Of a stretch of 41,511 nucleotides of DNA, positions 8,047-16,022 are shown piece by piece. This stretch comes from Janthinobacterium lividum (GTDB lineage Bacteria > Pseudomonadota > Gammaproteobacteria > Burkholderiales > Burkholderiaceae_D), in contig NZ_JAAOLY010000030.1 of the NCBI RefSeq assembly GCF_011601275.1, positions 1 through 41,511 on the forward strand, written 5' to 3'. Both the position numbers and the translations under genes were made by a program. The notes under the pieces were generated by a model. That model saw only the letters and a program-made list of their open reading frames with translations, ran no database searches and was not told where the DNA came from. How positions within the stretch are numbered: position 1 is the stretch's first letter; every line of letters starts with the position of its first letter.

Positions 8047-9837
8047 TCAGTTGTGTAACTTGACGCCGAAACGCAGTGCGATGCCCAGGCCGATGGCCAC
8101 CAGGGTGATATTGATGAAGGACAGCGCCGCCACCAGATCGGTCGAACCGCCCGCCCACAGCGATACCAGCATGGCGCCGATCACTTCCGTGCCCGGCGAG
8201 AGCAGGTACACGCCCGTCGAATATTCGCGCTCGAAGATCAGGAACACCATCAGCCAGGCGCCCAGCAAGCCGTATTTGATCAGCGGCAGGGTGACGTCGC
8301 GCGTCACCTGGCCGCGGTTGGCGCCGACGGCGCGCGCCGCCTCTTCCAGTTCCGGGCCCACTTGCAGCAGCGCGGTGGAAATCAAACGCATGCCGTAGGC
8401 CATCCACACCACCGAATACGCAAGCCACAGGGCGAAGATCGTCGAGCGCAGTTCGCGCAGCACGGGGATCACATGGCCGCTCAGCCACAGGGCCACGCCG
8501 TTGTCCATGCCTTTCAATATGCCGTCGAGCCAGGCCGGCACGAACAGGAACACCCACAGGAACGACAGGCCGGCCAGCAGGCCCGGCACGGCGCGCGGCA
8601 CCAGCACGCTGTAATCGAGCAGGCGCGTGATGCCGTCCTGCTTGCGGTGCATGGCCAGCGCGATGAAGCTGTAGCAGCCGACGGCCAGCGCGCCGCCGAC
8701 GACGCCGATCAGGATGGTGTTGACGATGCCGCGCACCAGCGATGGCTGGTCGAAGATATCGCGGAAATGCTGCAATGTCAGCACGTCGGCCAGGTGCACG
8801 CCCTCGCCCCAGTACTGCACGAAGGAGCGCAGCACGATACCCGTCAGCGGCAGGATGATGGTGAAGATCAGCCAGCCTGCCAGCAAGGCAAACGCCAGCC
8901 ACTTCCAGCGGCCCAGCGGCATGGCCTTGCTGCGCGCGCCCTTGCCCTTGATCGACACATACTTGTTGGCGGACTTGAGCAGCCAGCGCTGTATCATCAC
9001 CAGCGGCATGGTCACCATCACCAGGCAGACGGCGACGGCGGCCATCAGGTGGTACGACGGCGTGCCCAGTTTGTTCGTCAGCTTGTACAGATAGGTCGGC
9101 AGCACCAGGTGGCCTTCCGGATCACCGAGCACCAGCACCAGGCCGAACACTTCAAAGCCCAGGAAGAACACCAGCACGCCCGCATACGCCAGCGCCGGCA
9201 TGATCATCGGCAGCGACACGTTGAGCATGACCTGCACCGGCGAAGCGCCGGCCACGCGGGCCGCTTCTTCCACGTCCGAGCCCAGGCTTTTCAGCGCCGA
9301 CGAGGCATACAGGTAGACATGCGGCACGTGCGTCAGGCCGGCAATGATGACGATGCTGGTGAAGGAATAAATATTCCAGGGCACGAAGCCGAACAGCTCC
9401 TTGGCCCAGATCGAGTAAAAGCCCACGGGCCCCATCGACACGACGTAGCCAAAGCCCATCACCATCGGCGACACAAAAATCGGCACCAGCAGCATGGGCG
9501 CCACCCAGCCGCGGCCCGGCAAGTCCGTGCGCACCATCAGGAAGGCCAGCATGCCGCCCAGTGGCACGGCGATGACGGTCAGGCCGCAGGCGAGCATCAG
9601 GCCATTCTTGAAGGCCATCGAGAAATCGGGATCATCGAAGATGAAACGATAGGAATCAAAGCCGAATTCGCGCACCGGCATGAAAAACGGCGCGTTCAAA
9701 AAGCTCTGGTAAAAAATCAGGAACAGCGGCAGGAAAATGGCGACCATGGTGATCGCCACGACCACGCCGCGCGGCCAGTTCAGGCGCGACAAGGGAGAGC
9801 GCGACCATGCAGGCAGCGGCAAGATAGCAGTTTGCAT
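8047..9837 (-). CDS. ABC transporter permease, two fused domains (FbpB/ThiP-like)
   Basis: 596 residues with two BPD_transp_1 permease domains in one chain, the layout of FbpB/AfuB-type iron and thiamine transporters. Each half carries the EAA loop that contacts the ATPase: EEAARVAGASPVQVMLNVSLP near residue 190 (read across 21 positions, key residues E-A-A-G-P) and EEAARAVGANRGQVTRDVTL near residue 498. About 12 membrane helices are apparent. I prefer ATG 9837 (MQTAILPLPAW): GGA lies 6 nt before it, while the in-frame ATG at 9867 directly abuts a stem-loop and has no spaced ribosome site. It is fourth in the operon, after the periplasmic binding protein and before the ATPase. Confidence 0.9.
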   Translation of the reverse strand: MQTAILPLPAWSRSPLSRLNWPRGVVVAITMVAIFLPLFLIFYQSFLNAPFFMPVREFGFDSYRFIFDDPDFSMAFKNGLMLACGLTVIAVPLGGMLAFLMVRTDLPGRGWVAPMLLVPIFVSPMVMGFGYVVSMGPVGFYSIWAKELFGFVPWNIYSFTSIVIIAGLTHVPHVYLYASSALKSLGSDVEEAARVAGASPVQVMLNVSLPMIMPALAYAGVLVFFLGFEVFGLVLVLGDPEGHLVLPTYLYKLTNKLGTPSYHLMAAVAVCLVMVTMPLVMIQRWLLKSANKYVSIKGKGARSKAMPLGRWKWLAFALLAGWLIFTIILPLTGIVLRSFVQYWGEGVHLADVLTLQHFRDIFDQPSLVRGIVNTILIGVVGGALAVGCYSFIALAMHRKQDGITRLLDYSVLVPRAVPGLLAGLSFLWVFLFVPAWLDGILKGMDNGVALWLSGHVIPVLRELRSTIFALWLAYSVVWMAYGMRLISTALLQVGPELEEAARAVGANRGQVTRDVTLPLIKYGLLGAWLMVFLIFEREYSTGVYLLSPGTEVIGAMLVSLWAGGSTDLVAALSFINITLVAIGLGIALRFGVKLHN

Positions 9838-9867
9838 GATGAATCCAATGAATGAAGGGTACGGCAT

Positions 9868-9895
9868 CCGTCCGCGGGCACGCGCCTGCGGACGG
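9868..9895 (-). promoter_or_regulatory. Intercistronic stem-loop between binding protein and permease
   Basis: CCGTCCGC at 9868-9875 and GCGGACGG at 9888-9895 form a perfect 8-bp stem with a 12-nt loop in the 69-bp gap between the binding-protein stop and the permease start. Such hairpins in other ABC operons (malE-malF) protect the upstream message and allow more binding protein than permease; that role here is inference. No T run follows. Confidence 0.5.
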
Positions 9896-9906
9896 CCAGG
9901 ACGGCA

Positions 9907-11004
9907 TTATTTTTTGCCGGCTGTTTCTTTCCATTGCTTCAAGAAGGCCATGCGCTTGGCTGGCCCCAGGAATTGCAGGATGATCGGGTGCACGGGAATC
10001 GGTTTGACATTGGCCGCGCCGATTTCCTTGATCAGGTCCGCCGAGGTGGTTTCGCCCGTGACATCGGCGCGGATCGCGAACAGCTTCGCGCCGTTCGCGA
10101 TGATGGTCTGGCCGCGGTGCGACAAAATGTAATCGAGCCACAGCTTGCTGGCGTTGACGTTCTTCGCGTTCTTGTTGATGAACTGCACGCGCGACAGGAT
10201 CAGGGTGTAATCCTTGGGCAGCACCACGCCGATCGACGGATCGGTCTTGGCGCGCACCAGGGCGTAGGAACCCAGCACGTTGTAGCCGATCAGGTTTTCA
10301 CCCGACGAGATACGCTCCATCATGGTGCCGGTCGACGACTGCACGCGCACCTTGGCCGTGCCAAAGGCGTTTTCCAGGGCCAGGAATTGCGGGTATTCCT
10401 TGGCATCCTGCGCCATGAACATGAAACCCACGCCCGACTTTTCGATGTCGTAGGTGGTGACTTTGTCCTTGAATTTCGGCGTGGCGATCAGCTTGACAAA
10501 GTCGTCGTGGTTCTTCGGCACTTCCTTCGGATCGAGCAAACGCTTGTTGTAGACGATGGCGGCAGGCTCGAACGTGGTGCCGTAAGCCTGGTCGTCCCAC
10601 ATGGCCCAGCCGGGGATCTTGGACGCTTCGACCGACTTGTATTTCAGGGCGTAGCCGTCCGAGGCCAGGCGCATCTGCAAGTCCATCGCCGACGACCACA
10701 TCACATCGGCCGTGTTGCCGCCGGCGGCCACTTCGGAAATGAAGCGGTTGTACACTTCGGTCGAATTCATGTCGTTGTATTCGACCGAGATGCCCGGATA
10801 CAGGGCGCTGAAATCCTTGATCAGCGGCGCGGCGGCCTTGCTGTCGGTGGCGCTGTAGATCACCACCTTGCCTTCCTTCTTGGCCGCGTCGATGATCTTC
10901 TGGTAGTCGGCCGGATAACCTGCCGGCACCTGGGCGAAAGCGGCGCAGGTGGTACCCGCGAAAGCGGCTGCCAGGGCGATGGCGAGTATGGTCTTGGTTT
11001 GCAT
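9907..11004 (-). CDS. ABC transporter periplasmic substrate-binding protein, Fe3+-type family
   Basis: 365 residues. Signal peptide at residues 1-24 (MQTKTILAIALAAAFAGTTCAAFA). The mature chain matches the extracellular solute-binding family 1/AfuA-FbpA-like fold: AAKKEGKVVIYSATDS near the N-terminus, ALYPGISVEYNDMNSTEVYNRF, ADVMWSSAMD and WDDQAYGTTFEPAAIVYNKR. Ribosome site GGAGAC is well placed. I do not see the paired Tyr motif of ferric-ion binders, so free Fe3+ is not assured; related proteins carry phosphonates, polyols or small acids. It lies between the TctC-like receptor (43 bp upstream) and the permease, so the operon encodes two different periplasmic receptors. Confidence 0.88.
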   Translation of the reverse strand: MQTKTILAIALAAAFAGTTCAAFAQVPAGYPADYQKIIDAAKKEGKVVIYSATDSKAAAPLIKDFSALYPGISVEYNDMNSTEVYNRFISEVAAGGNTADVMWSSAMDLQMRLASDGYALKYKSVEASKIPGWAMWDDQAYGTTFEPAAIVYNKRLLDPKEVPKNHDDFVKLIATPKFKDKVTTYDIEKSGVGFMFMAQDAKEYPQFLALENAFGTAKVRVQSSTGTMMERISSGENLIGYNVLGSYALVRAKTDPSIGVVLPKDYTLILSRVQFINKNAKNVNASKLWLDYILSHRGQTIIANGAKLFAIRADVTGETTSADLIKEIGAANVKPIPVHPIILQFLGPAKRMAFLKQWKETAGKK

Positions 11005-11047
11005 GGTTTGTCTCCGTCTGTGATTGTTGTATGGTTTGCTATTCGAT

Positions 11048-12040
11048 TCAGCGCATCAGGCCCAGTTCGGCCGCCTGCCTGGAGTAGCGTTCGACTGCCT
11101 GGTTTACGTACTGCGTCAATTTGTCGCCCGTCAGCGCGAACGGATACATGCCCGATTGCGTGCGCCACTGGGCAAACTGCGGCGTGGCCATGGCACGGTC
11201 GAACGTGGCCACCCAGCGCTGGTAATCCTGCTCCGGCACTTGCGGCCCCATCCACAGGCCGCGGATGATGGGCCAGACCACGTCGATGCCCTGCTCGCGC
11301 GCCGTCGGCACGCTGGCCAGCACGCCGGGCAAGCGCTTTTCCGACAGCACCGCCAGCACCCGCGCATGGCTGTCGCCCGCGTTCAGGGTCGCTTCCGACG
11401 TATCGCCCGACATCACCTGCACGTAATTGGCCTGCATCGCCGTGAATATCTCGCCGCCGCCTTCCAGCGCCACGAAGCGCAGCACTTTCGGGTCGATGCC
11501 GGCCTGGCGCGCCACCAGCGCCATCTTCACCCAGTCCTGGCTGCCGATGGTGCCGGACACGCCGATCAGCACCTTGTCGGGGTGGCGCTTGAGCGCGGCG
11601 ATCAGGTCGGCCAGGCTTTTGTAGGGCGAGTCGCTGCGCACGGCGATCATGCCGTAGTCGGCGCCCAGCGCCGCCACCCAGCGCACGTCGCCCGTCTTGG
11701 CGTTGCCGAACTTGCCCTGCGCCAGGTTCAGCAGCGAGCCGCCCGAAAACACCACCAGGGTGTTGGCTTCGGCACGCCGGCGCTGCGAGCCCATCGAACG
11801 CCACGCCACCGCGCCGATGCCGCCCGGCAGATAACTGATGCGCACCGACGACGCGAACGGCGCTGCCGCCGCAGGATCGGGCTGCAGCAAGCCTTTCTGC
11901 GCCAGCTTGCAGGTCAGGTCCATGGCGCCGCCCGGCTTGGAAGGCACCACGCAGTCGACTTCAGGCGCGGCGGCCGTTGCCAGCGCAGGCAGCAGCGCGG
12001 ACAACAACAGCGACAGGAACGCGGTGCGCAGCATCGTCAT
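11048..12040 (-). CDS. Bug/TctC family tricarboxylate-type periplasmic receptor
   Basis: 330 residues with a signal peptide (MTMLRTAFLSLLLSALLPAL...ATAAAP). The ligand loop is CVVPSKPGGAMDLTCK, with two Cys flanking the PGG segment; from memory this resembles true TctC citrate/tricarboxylate receptors more than the general Bug family, which usually has VPFPPGGxxD without the cysteines. Other Bug landmarks are LPGGIGAVAW and the downstream GVSGTIGSQDW. TctC normally delivers to the TctA/TctB membrane proteins, which are not next to it here. It starts 3 bp after the porin stop and is followed by ABC transporter genes. The nearby TctD/TctE-type regulators support a tricarboxylate-sensing or uptake role (inference). 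Confidence 0.88.
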   Translation of the reverse strand: MTMLRTAFLSLLLSALLPALATAAAPEVDCVVPSKPGGAMDLTCKLAQKGLLQPDPAAAAPFASSVRISYLPGGIGAVAWRSMGSQRRRAEANTLVVFSGGSLLNLAQGKFGNAKTGDVRWVAALGADYGMIAVRSDSPYKSLADLIAALKRHPDKVLIGVSGTIGSQDWVKMALVARQAGIDPKVLRFVALEGGGEIFTAMQANYVQVMSGDTSEATLNAGDSHARVLAVLSEKRLPGVLASVPTAREQGIDVVWPIIRGLWMGPQVPEQDYQRWVATFDRAMATPQFAQWRTQSGMYPFALTGDKLTQYVNQAVERYSRQAAELGLMR

Positions 12041-12043
12041 GCC

Positions 12044-13105
12044 TTAGAAGCGGTGCTGGATGCCGGCGATCAGGCCGCGCTGCGTGTCGCCGAAACCGGC
12101 GTCGTCACGCGACAGGCTGACCAGCTGGTTGTGCTTGGCCTTGGCATAGGCGCCGGCCACGTACAGGTCGGTGCGCTTGGACAGGGCATAGCGCACGCGC
12201 GCCACATACATGATCGGGTCGGCATCGAGGTTGGCGGCCACGTTTTTCACGTCCTGGTAGTAGATCACGCCCGTCAGGGTGATGACCGGCGTGGTCTTGT
12301 AGCTGACGCCGCCCCAGTACAGGGTGCCGCGCACGTCGGCCTTGCCGGCTGCCGCAGGATCGAGCTTGTAGTCGCGCGCCGCCGCCTGCACTTTCCACGG
12401 GCCGTCGTCGTACATGGCGCCCAGGTGGTACACGGTGGTCTTGTCGCGCGCGCCGCCGGCGATGCTGTTGCCGTTCACCTGTTCATACGTGGCCAGCAGG
12501 CTGACAGGCCCCGTCTTGTAGGTGACGGCCGTCGACAGCTTGGCGCTGTCCGAGGTGCCCGTCGACTGTTCACCGAAGCCGTACGATGCGCCGTAGCTGA
12601 AATCGCCCGTCTTGCCCGAGTACTTGACCATGTTGTCGAAGGCCGTCGTCATGCCGTATTTGCTCGGGCCCGTCGCGTTGGCCGAAGTGGCCCACGAGTA
12701 GAACGGCGCGTAGGCCATCGGATCGAACGGCAGCACGAAGTCGTACACGGTGGTGAACGAGCGTCCCAGCACGACGCGGCCAAACGCGCCTTCCAGGCCC
12801 ACGTTGGCCTGGCGCTTGAACAGCGCGCCGTCGGCCGCGCCCGTGTCGACGAGGATGCCGCCTTCCAGATTGAATACGGCTTTCAGGCCGCCGCCCAGGT
12901 CTTCGCTGCCCAGGATGCCCCAGCGCGACGTGTTCATGCCGCCGGAGCTCACTTGCGTCATCGAGCTTTTGTTCGGGCCGGCGTTGCTGGTGTTGCTGAT
13001 GCCGGCGTCAAGACGGCCGTACAGGGTGACGTTCGACTGGGCGTGGGCGCTGCCGGCTGCGGCGAGTACCGCCATGGCGGTCAGCGAGAATGCAGTTTTC
13101 TTCAT
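12044..13105 (-). CDS. Gram-negative general porin (Porin_4 / OmpC-like of Burkholderiales)
   Basis: 353-residue outer-membrane trimeric porin. Signal peptide MKKTAFSLTAMAVLAAAGSAHA, then QSNVTLYGRLDAGI, the standard first strand of betaproteobacterial porins; SRWGILGSEDLGGGLKAVFNLE follows as strands 2-3 (key G-S-E-D-L-G-G-G-L), and the chain ends in the C-terminal Phe signature GIQHRF needed for BAM insertion. Ribosome site AAGGGAG lies before the start. First gene of the minus-strand operon, facing the TctD gene across a 214-bp regulatory gap. Probably the outer-membrane entry route for the substrate taken up by the downstream periplasmic receptors, parallel to the OpdH-TctCBA arrangement in Pseudomonas, although OpdH belongs to another porin family. 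Confidence 0.92.
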   Translation of the reverse strand: MKKTAFSLTAMAVLAAAGSAHAQSNVTLYGRLDAGISNTSNAGPNKSSMTQVSSGGMNTSRWGILGSEDLGGGLKAVFNLEGGILVDTGAADGALFKRQANVGLEGAFGRVVLGRSFTTVYDFVLPFDPMAYAPFYSWATSANATGPSKYGMTTAFDNMVKYSGKTGDFSYGASYGFGEQSTGTSDSAKLSTAVTYKTGPVSLLATYEQVNGNSIAGGARDKTTVYHLGAMYDDGPWKVQAAARDYKLDPAAAGKADVRGTLYWGGVSYKTTPVITLTGVIYYQDVKNVAANLDADPIMYVARVRYALSKRTDLYVAGAYAKAKHNQLVSLSRDDAGFGDTQRGLIAGIQHRF

Positions 13106-13143
13106 GTAGAGTGTCTCCCTTAGATATAGTTATTAGTGATATG

Positions 13144-13188
13144 CCTGATCAATTTCATGAATCAGGATCACACTATATGATCGCGATC
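13144..13188. promoter_or_regulatory. Candidate TctD operator(s) before the porin operon
   Basis: CCTGAT (13144-13149) and ATCAGG (13161-13166) form an inverted repeat with an 11-bp spacer, and GATCGCGATC at 13179-13188 is a perfect 10-bp palindrome. Reading toward the porin, the palindrome lies just upstream of a -10-like TATAGT (complement of 13172-13177), about where an activator would bind. Assignment to the neighbouring TctD-type regulator is inference from position. Confidence 0.45.
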
Positions 13189-13260
13189 CTTTCAATTCGC
13201 TTTCAGACTGACAGGTGTCGTCCATCAGCCACAGGGCATACCAACAAATTCATTGCGGCC

Positions 13261-13283
13261 CCTGTCGGCGGCGTGCCGACAGG
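13261..13283 (+). promoter_or_regulatory. Perfect 9-bp hairpin upstream of the response-regulator gene
   Basis: CCTGTCGGC-GGCGT-GCCGACAGG is a perfect inverted repeat ending 36 bp before the start at 13320. It has no T run, so it is not a usual terminator. It could be an operator or a 5'-leader hairpin; a -10-like TACACT follows at 13286-13291, which would place the repeat in the promoter rather than in the message. Confidence 0.45.
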
Positions 13284-13319
13284 CTTACACTGCATCAATT
13301 CAAACGAATGGCGGAGACC

Positions 13320-14042
13320 ATGCGCATATTATTAGTGGAAGACCATCTGGAACTGTCGCACTGGCTGGCAAAGGCCCTGCGCGACGCGCACCTGACGGTG
13401 GAGACCGCCCACAACGGCGCCGATGCCGACGCCCTGCTGCATACGCAGGAATATTCCTTGGTGCTGCTCGACCTCTCCCTGCCGAAGATGGACGGCCTGG
13501 ACGTGCTGCGCCGCCTGCGCGCGCGCGGCGGCACGCGCGGCAAGACTCCCGTCATGATACTCACGGCGCGCGGCGGCCTCGATGAAAAAGTGCAGGGCCT
13601 GAACCTGGGCGCCGACGACTACATGGCCAAGCCGTTCGAACTGGCCGAACTGGAAGCGCGCGTAAAAGCCCTGCTGCGCCGCAGCCAGGGCAACGAAGCG
13701 CTCGTGCACACCTGCGGCGCCCTCAGTTTCGACACCGTCACACGCATGTTCAGCTATGGCGGCACGGCGCTGGCCCTGACGCCGCGCGAACACGCCGTGC
13801 TCGAAGCGCTGATCACCCGCTCCGGGCGCGCCGTGTCGAAGGAAAAGCTGTTCGACGAAGTCTTCGCGCTGGCCGACGACGCCAACCTGGACGCCATCGA
13901 ACTGTATATCCACCGCGTGCGCAAAAAACTCGAGAGCGGCGTCGAAACCGGTTCGCCCGACGGTGCCGTCATCACCACCTTGCGCGGCATCGGCTACCTG
14001 CTGCAGCCGCGCAGCGCGATGGCGCCGGCCGCGTCGAAATGA
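13320..14042 (+). CDS. tctD: TctD-type response regulator (OmpR family)
   Basis: 240 residues. Receiver domain 1-115: acidic pair ED at 7-8, phospho-acceptor Asp51 in LVLLDLSLPKMDG, ILTARGG switch region and Lys in DDYMAKPFEL. Residues ~125-230 form the OmpR winged helix (LTPREHAVLEALI, IELYIHRVRKKLE, VITTLRGIGYLL). The opening MRILLVEDHLELSHWLAKAL closely follows TctD of enterobacteria (MRLLLAEDNRELAHWL from memory). I chose ATG 13320; an ATG at 13308 is in frame but has no ribosome site, whereas GGAG precedes 13320 closely. It overlaps the kinase gene by 4 nt (ATGA). It diverges from the porin operon and presumably controls it when its signal is present. Confidence 0.88.
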   Translation: MRILLVEDHLELSHWLAKALRDAHLTVETAHNGADADALLHTQEYSLVLLDLSLPKMDGLDVLRRLRARGGTRGKTPVMILTARGGLDEKVQGLNLGADDYMAKPFELAELEARVKALLRRSQGNEALVHTCGALSFDTVTRMFSYGGTALALTPREHAVLEALITRSGRAVSKEKLFDEVFALADDANLDAIELYIHRVRKKLESGVETGSPDGAVITTLRGIGYLLQPRSAMAPAASK

Positions 14043-15553
14043 GCGTACGCGCCCCACGCCTGCCCCTGTTCGAAAGCCTGCGCCGACGCTGGGCACAGGG
14101 CCGGCCGCTGGGCAGCCTGCGCAGCCAGCTGCTGCGCTGGCTGCTCATCCCGCTGGTGATGCTGGTGCTGCTCGATGCCGTTTTTGTCTACCGCAACGCG
14201 CTCGACGCGGCCGACATGGCCTACGACCGCTCCTTGCTGGCATCGACGCGGGCGCTGGCCGAACGCGTCTCCATCGTCAACGGCAAGGTGGTGGCCGAAG
14301 TACCCTACGTGGCGCTCGACAGCTTCGAGACCGACACCCTGGGCCGCATCTACTACAAGGTGACGGGCATCAACGGCGAACTGGTGTCGGGCTATGCCGA
14401 CTTGCCGCCCGTGCCGAAAAACGTGCCCCGCTCACAGAATTATCCGGCCCTGGTGCGCTTCTACCACGCCGACTACCACGGCAAACCGATCCGCATCGCC
14501 GCCCTGCTGCAGCCCGTGTATGACGACTCGATGCGCGGCATCACCCTGATCCAGGTGGCCGAGACGCTGGATGCGCGGCGCGGCCTGTCGAACCAGATCC
14601 TGTTCGACACCCTGATCTGGCAGGCAGCGATGATACTGGTGATGGGCGCCCTCGTGTGGTTCGCCGTGCGCCTGGTGCTGCGTCCGCTGATGCGCCTGAA
14701 AACGGAAGTCGAGACGCGCACCCTGTCCGACCTGTCCGACGTCGATCCCACGCTGGTGCACAAGGAAATGCGTCCGCTGGTGAGCGCCATGAATGGCTCC
14801 ATGTCGCGCCTGCAGCAGCTGATCGCCAGCCAGCGCCGCTTCATCGCCGACGCCTCGCACCAGCTGCGCACGCCGTTGACGGTGCTGAAAACCCAGGCCG
14901 AACTGGCCATGCGCGAATGCGACCGCCAGGCGGGTACGCCGCCGGATATCGCCGCCCTGCGCGACATCGTGCGCTCGATCGCCGTCACCACAGATTCGAC
15001 CGTGCTGCTGGCCAACCGCCTGTTGACCCTGGCGCGCATCGAGCATGGCGGCGAGAACCTGGCGATGGACACCGTACCCTTGCGCGACGTGGCGCAGCAG
15101 GTGGGGCTGGAAATGGCCATGGCCGCTGTCGGCAAAAATATCGACCTGTCGCTGGAAGCACCGGACGAAGCGCCCGTGCATGGCCAGGCCCTGCTGCTGC
15201 ATGAACTGGTGGCCAACCTGGTCGACAACGCCCTGCGCTACACGCCGCCGGGCGGCAGCGTGATCCTGCGCGCGCGCGCGGGCGGCCCTGGAAACGAAAC
15301 GCTGCTGGAAGTGGAAGACAGCGGCGCCGGCATCCCGCCATCCGAGCACGAACGCGTCTTCACGCCGTTCTACCGCGTCGGCGCGGCGCTGGAAAGCAAT
15401 CCTGGCGGCGCCGGCCTGGGCCTGGCCATCGTGCGCGACATCGCGGCCCTGCACGGCGCCCGGCTGGAACTGGCGACCGCCGCGAATGGGCATGGATTGA
15501 AAGTCGGCGTGTATTTCGCCCCGGCGCCAGTCGATGCTAAGATCGCGTCCTGA
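14039..15553 (+). CDS. tctE: TctE-type sensor histidine kinase
   Basis: 504-residue inner-membrane kinase. Helix 1 at about 33-51 (LRWLLIPLVMLVLLDAVFVY), a periplasmic sensor of ~140 residues with the TctE_N pattern (RNALDAADMAYDRSLLASTRAL), helix 2 at ~193-213, then the HisKA domain with phospho-acceptor His274 in FIADASHQLRTPL. The ATPase domain has the N box (ANLVDNALRYT), G1 (EDSGAGIP) and G2 (GGAGLGLAIV). Partner of the overlapping TctD gene. In known systems TctE senses tricarboxylates such as citrate; this ligand is inferred for the present protein. The end of the gene lies 21 bp before the RraB-like gene, so that gene may be co-transcribed. Confidence 0.9.
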   Translation: MSVRAPRLPLFESLRRRWAQGRPLGSLRSQLLRWLLIPLVMLVLLDAVFVYRNALDAADMAYDRSLLASTRALAERVSIVNGKVVAEVPYVALDSFETDTLGRIYYKVTGINGELVSGYADLPPVPKNVPRSQNYPALVRFYHADYHGKPIRIAALLQPVYDDSMRGITLIQVAETLDARRGLSNQILFDTLIWQAAMILVMGALVWFAVRLVLRPLMRLKTEVETRTLSDLSDVDPTLVHKEMRPLVSAMNGSMSRLQQLIASQRRFIADASHQLRTPLTVLKTQAELAMRECDRQAGTPPDIAALRDIVRSIAVTTDSTVLLANRLLTLARIEHGGENLAMDTVPLRDVAQQVGLEMAMAAVGKNIDLSLEAPDEAPVHGQALLLHELVANLVDNALRYTPPGGSVILRARAGGPGNETLLEVEDSGAGIPPSEHERVFTPFYRVGAALESNPGGAGLGLAIVRDIAALHGARLELATAANGHGLKVGVYFAPAPVDAKIAS

Positions 15554-15574
15554 GATTTTAAGGAAGGCAGCGCC

Positions 15575-15928
15575 ATGATGACCAAAGAAGATGTGACCGA
15601 ACTGTTTGCCAATATCGCCGAGAACGCGCCGTGGGACCTGTCCCAGCCGCTGCTGTGGGGCTATTACTTCACCAACCCGACCTCCGAACCGCTGGAGCAG
15701 GCCGCCACCCTGCTGGCGCTGCAGGGCTACCGCCCGGTGGAACTGTACCAGCCGGAACTCGACGATCCGGCGGCACCGCCCGTGTGGGTGCTGCACGTGG
15801 AAAAGGCTGAAGTGCATGGCGTCGACAGCCTGCACGCGCGCAATGGCGAACTGATGGCGTTTGCGCAGGACAACCAGCTGGCCAGCTATGACGGCATGGA
15901 TGTCGGCCCCGTGGGCACGGCGGCGTAG
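15575..15928 (+). CDS. RraB-family protein (ribonuclease E inhibitor domain)
   Basis: 117-residue small soluble protein. The ribosome site AAGGAAGG precedes two consecutive ATG codons (15575 and 15578); either may be used. It shows the RraB-domain pattern: LLWGYYFTNPTSEPLEQAA, ALQGYRPVEL, the long central strand region and the closing LASYDGMDVGPV (family: YDGWDVGP). In enterobacteria RraB binds the degradosome scaffold of RNase E and lowers its activity; many RraB-domain proteins in other bacteria are untested, so the role here is provisional. It may read through from tctDE (21-bp gap). A symmetrical intrinsic terminator follows, shared with the convergent hom gene. Confidence 0.82.
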   Translation: MMTKEDVTELFANIAENAPWDLSQPLLWGYYFTNPTSEPLEQAATLLALQGYRPVELYQPELDDPAAPPVWVLHVEKAEVHGVDSLHARNGELMAFAQDNQLASYDGMDVGPVGTAA

Positions 15929-15972
15929 GTCGGAGCAGGTCCGCAGGAGCCTGATCCGGCAACCTCGCGGAC

Positions 15973-16002
15973 AAAAAAAACGGCGCCCTCGGGCGCCGTT
16001 TT
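15973..16002. terminator. Bidirectional intrinsic terminator
   Basis: Stem CGGCGCC-CTCG-GGCGCCG at 15981-15998 is flanked by eight A on the left and four T on the right, so it can end transcription in both directions, from the RraB-like gene and from hom. Confidence 0.88.
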
Positions 16003-16022
16003 GCATGGCTCGCTGAAAAAGA

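Noticed and set aside
8362..9855. Long plus-strand frame rich in His and Gln opposite the permease
   Set aside because: Composition (His/Gln/Arg) is typical of the antisense of a GC-rich membrane-protein gene; the opposite strand has clear permease motifs.
11024..13123. 700-codon plus-strand frame opposite the Bug and porin genes
   Set aside because: His/Arg/Val-rich antisense shadow; both minus-strand genes have signal peptides and family motifs.
13106..13140. Promoter TTGATC-N17-CTATAT for the porin operon on the minus strand
   Set aside because: Transcription would begin inside the AAGGGAG ribosome site, leaving no usable leader.
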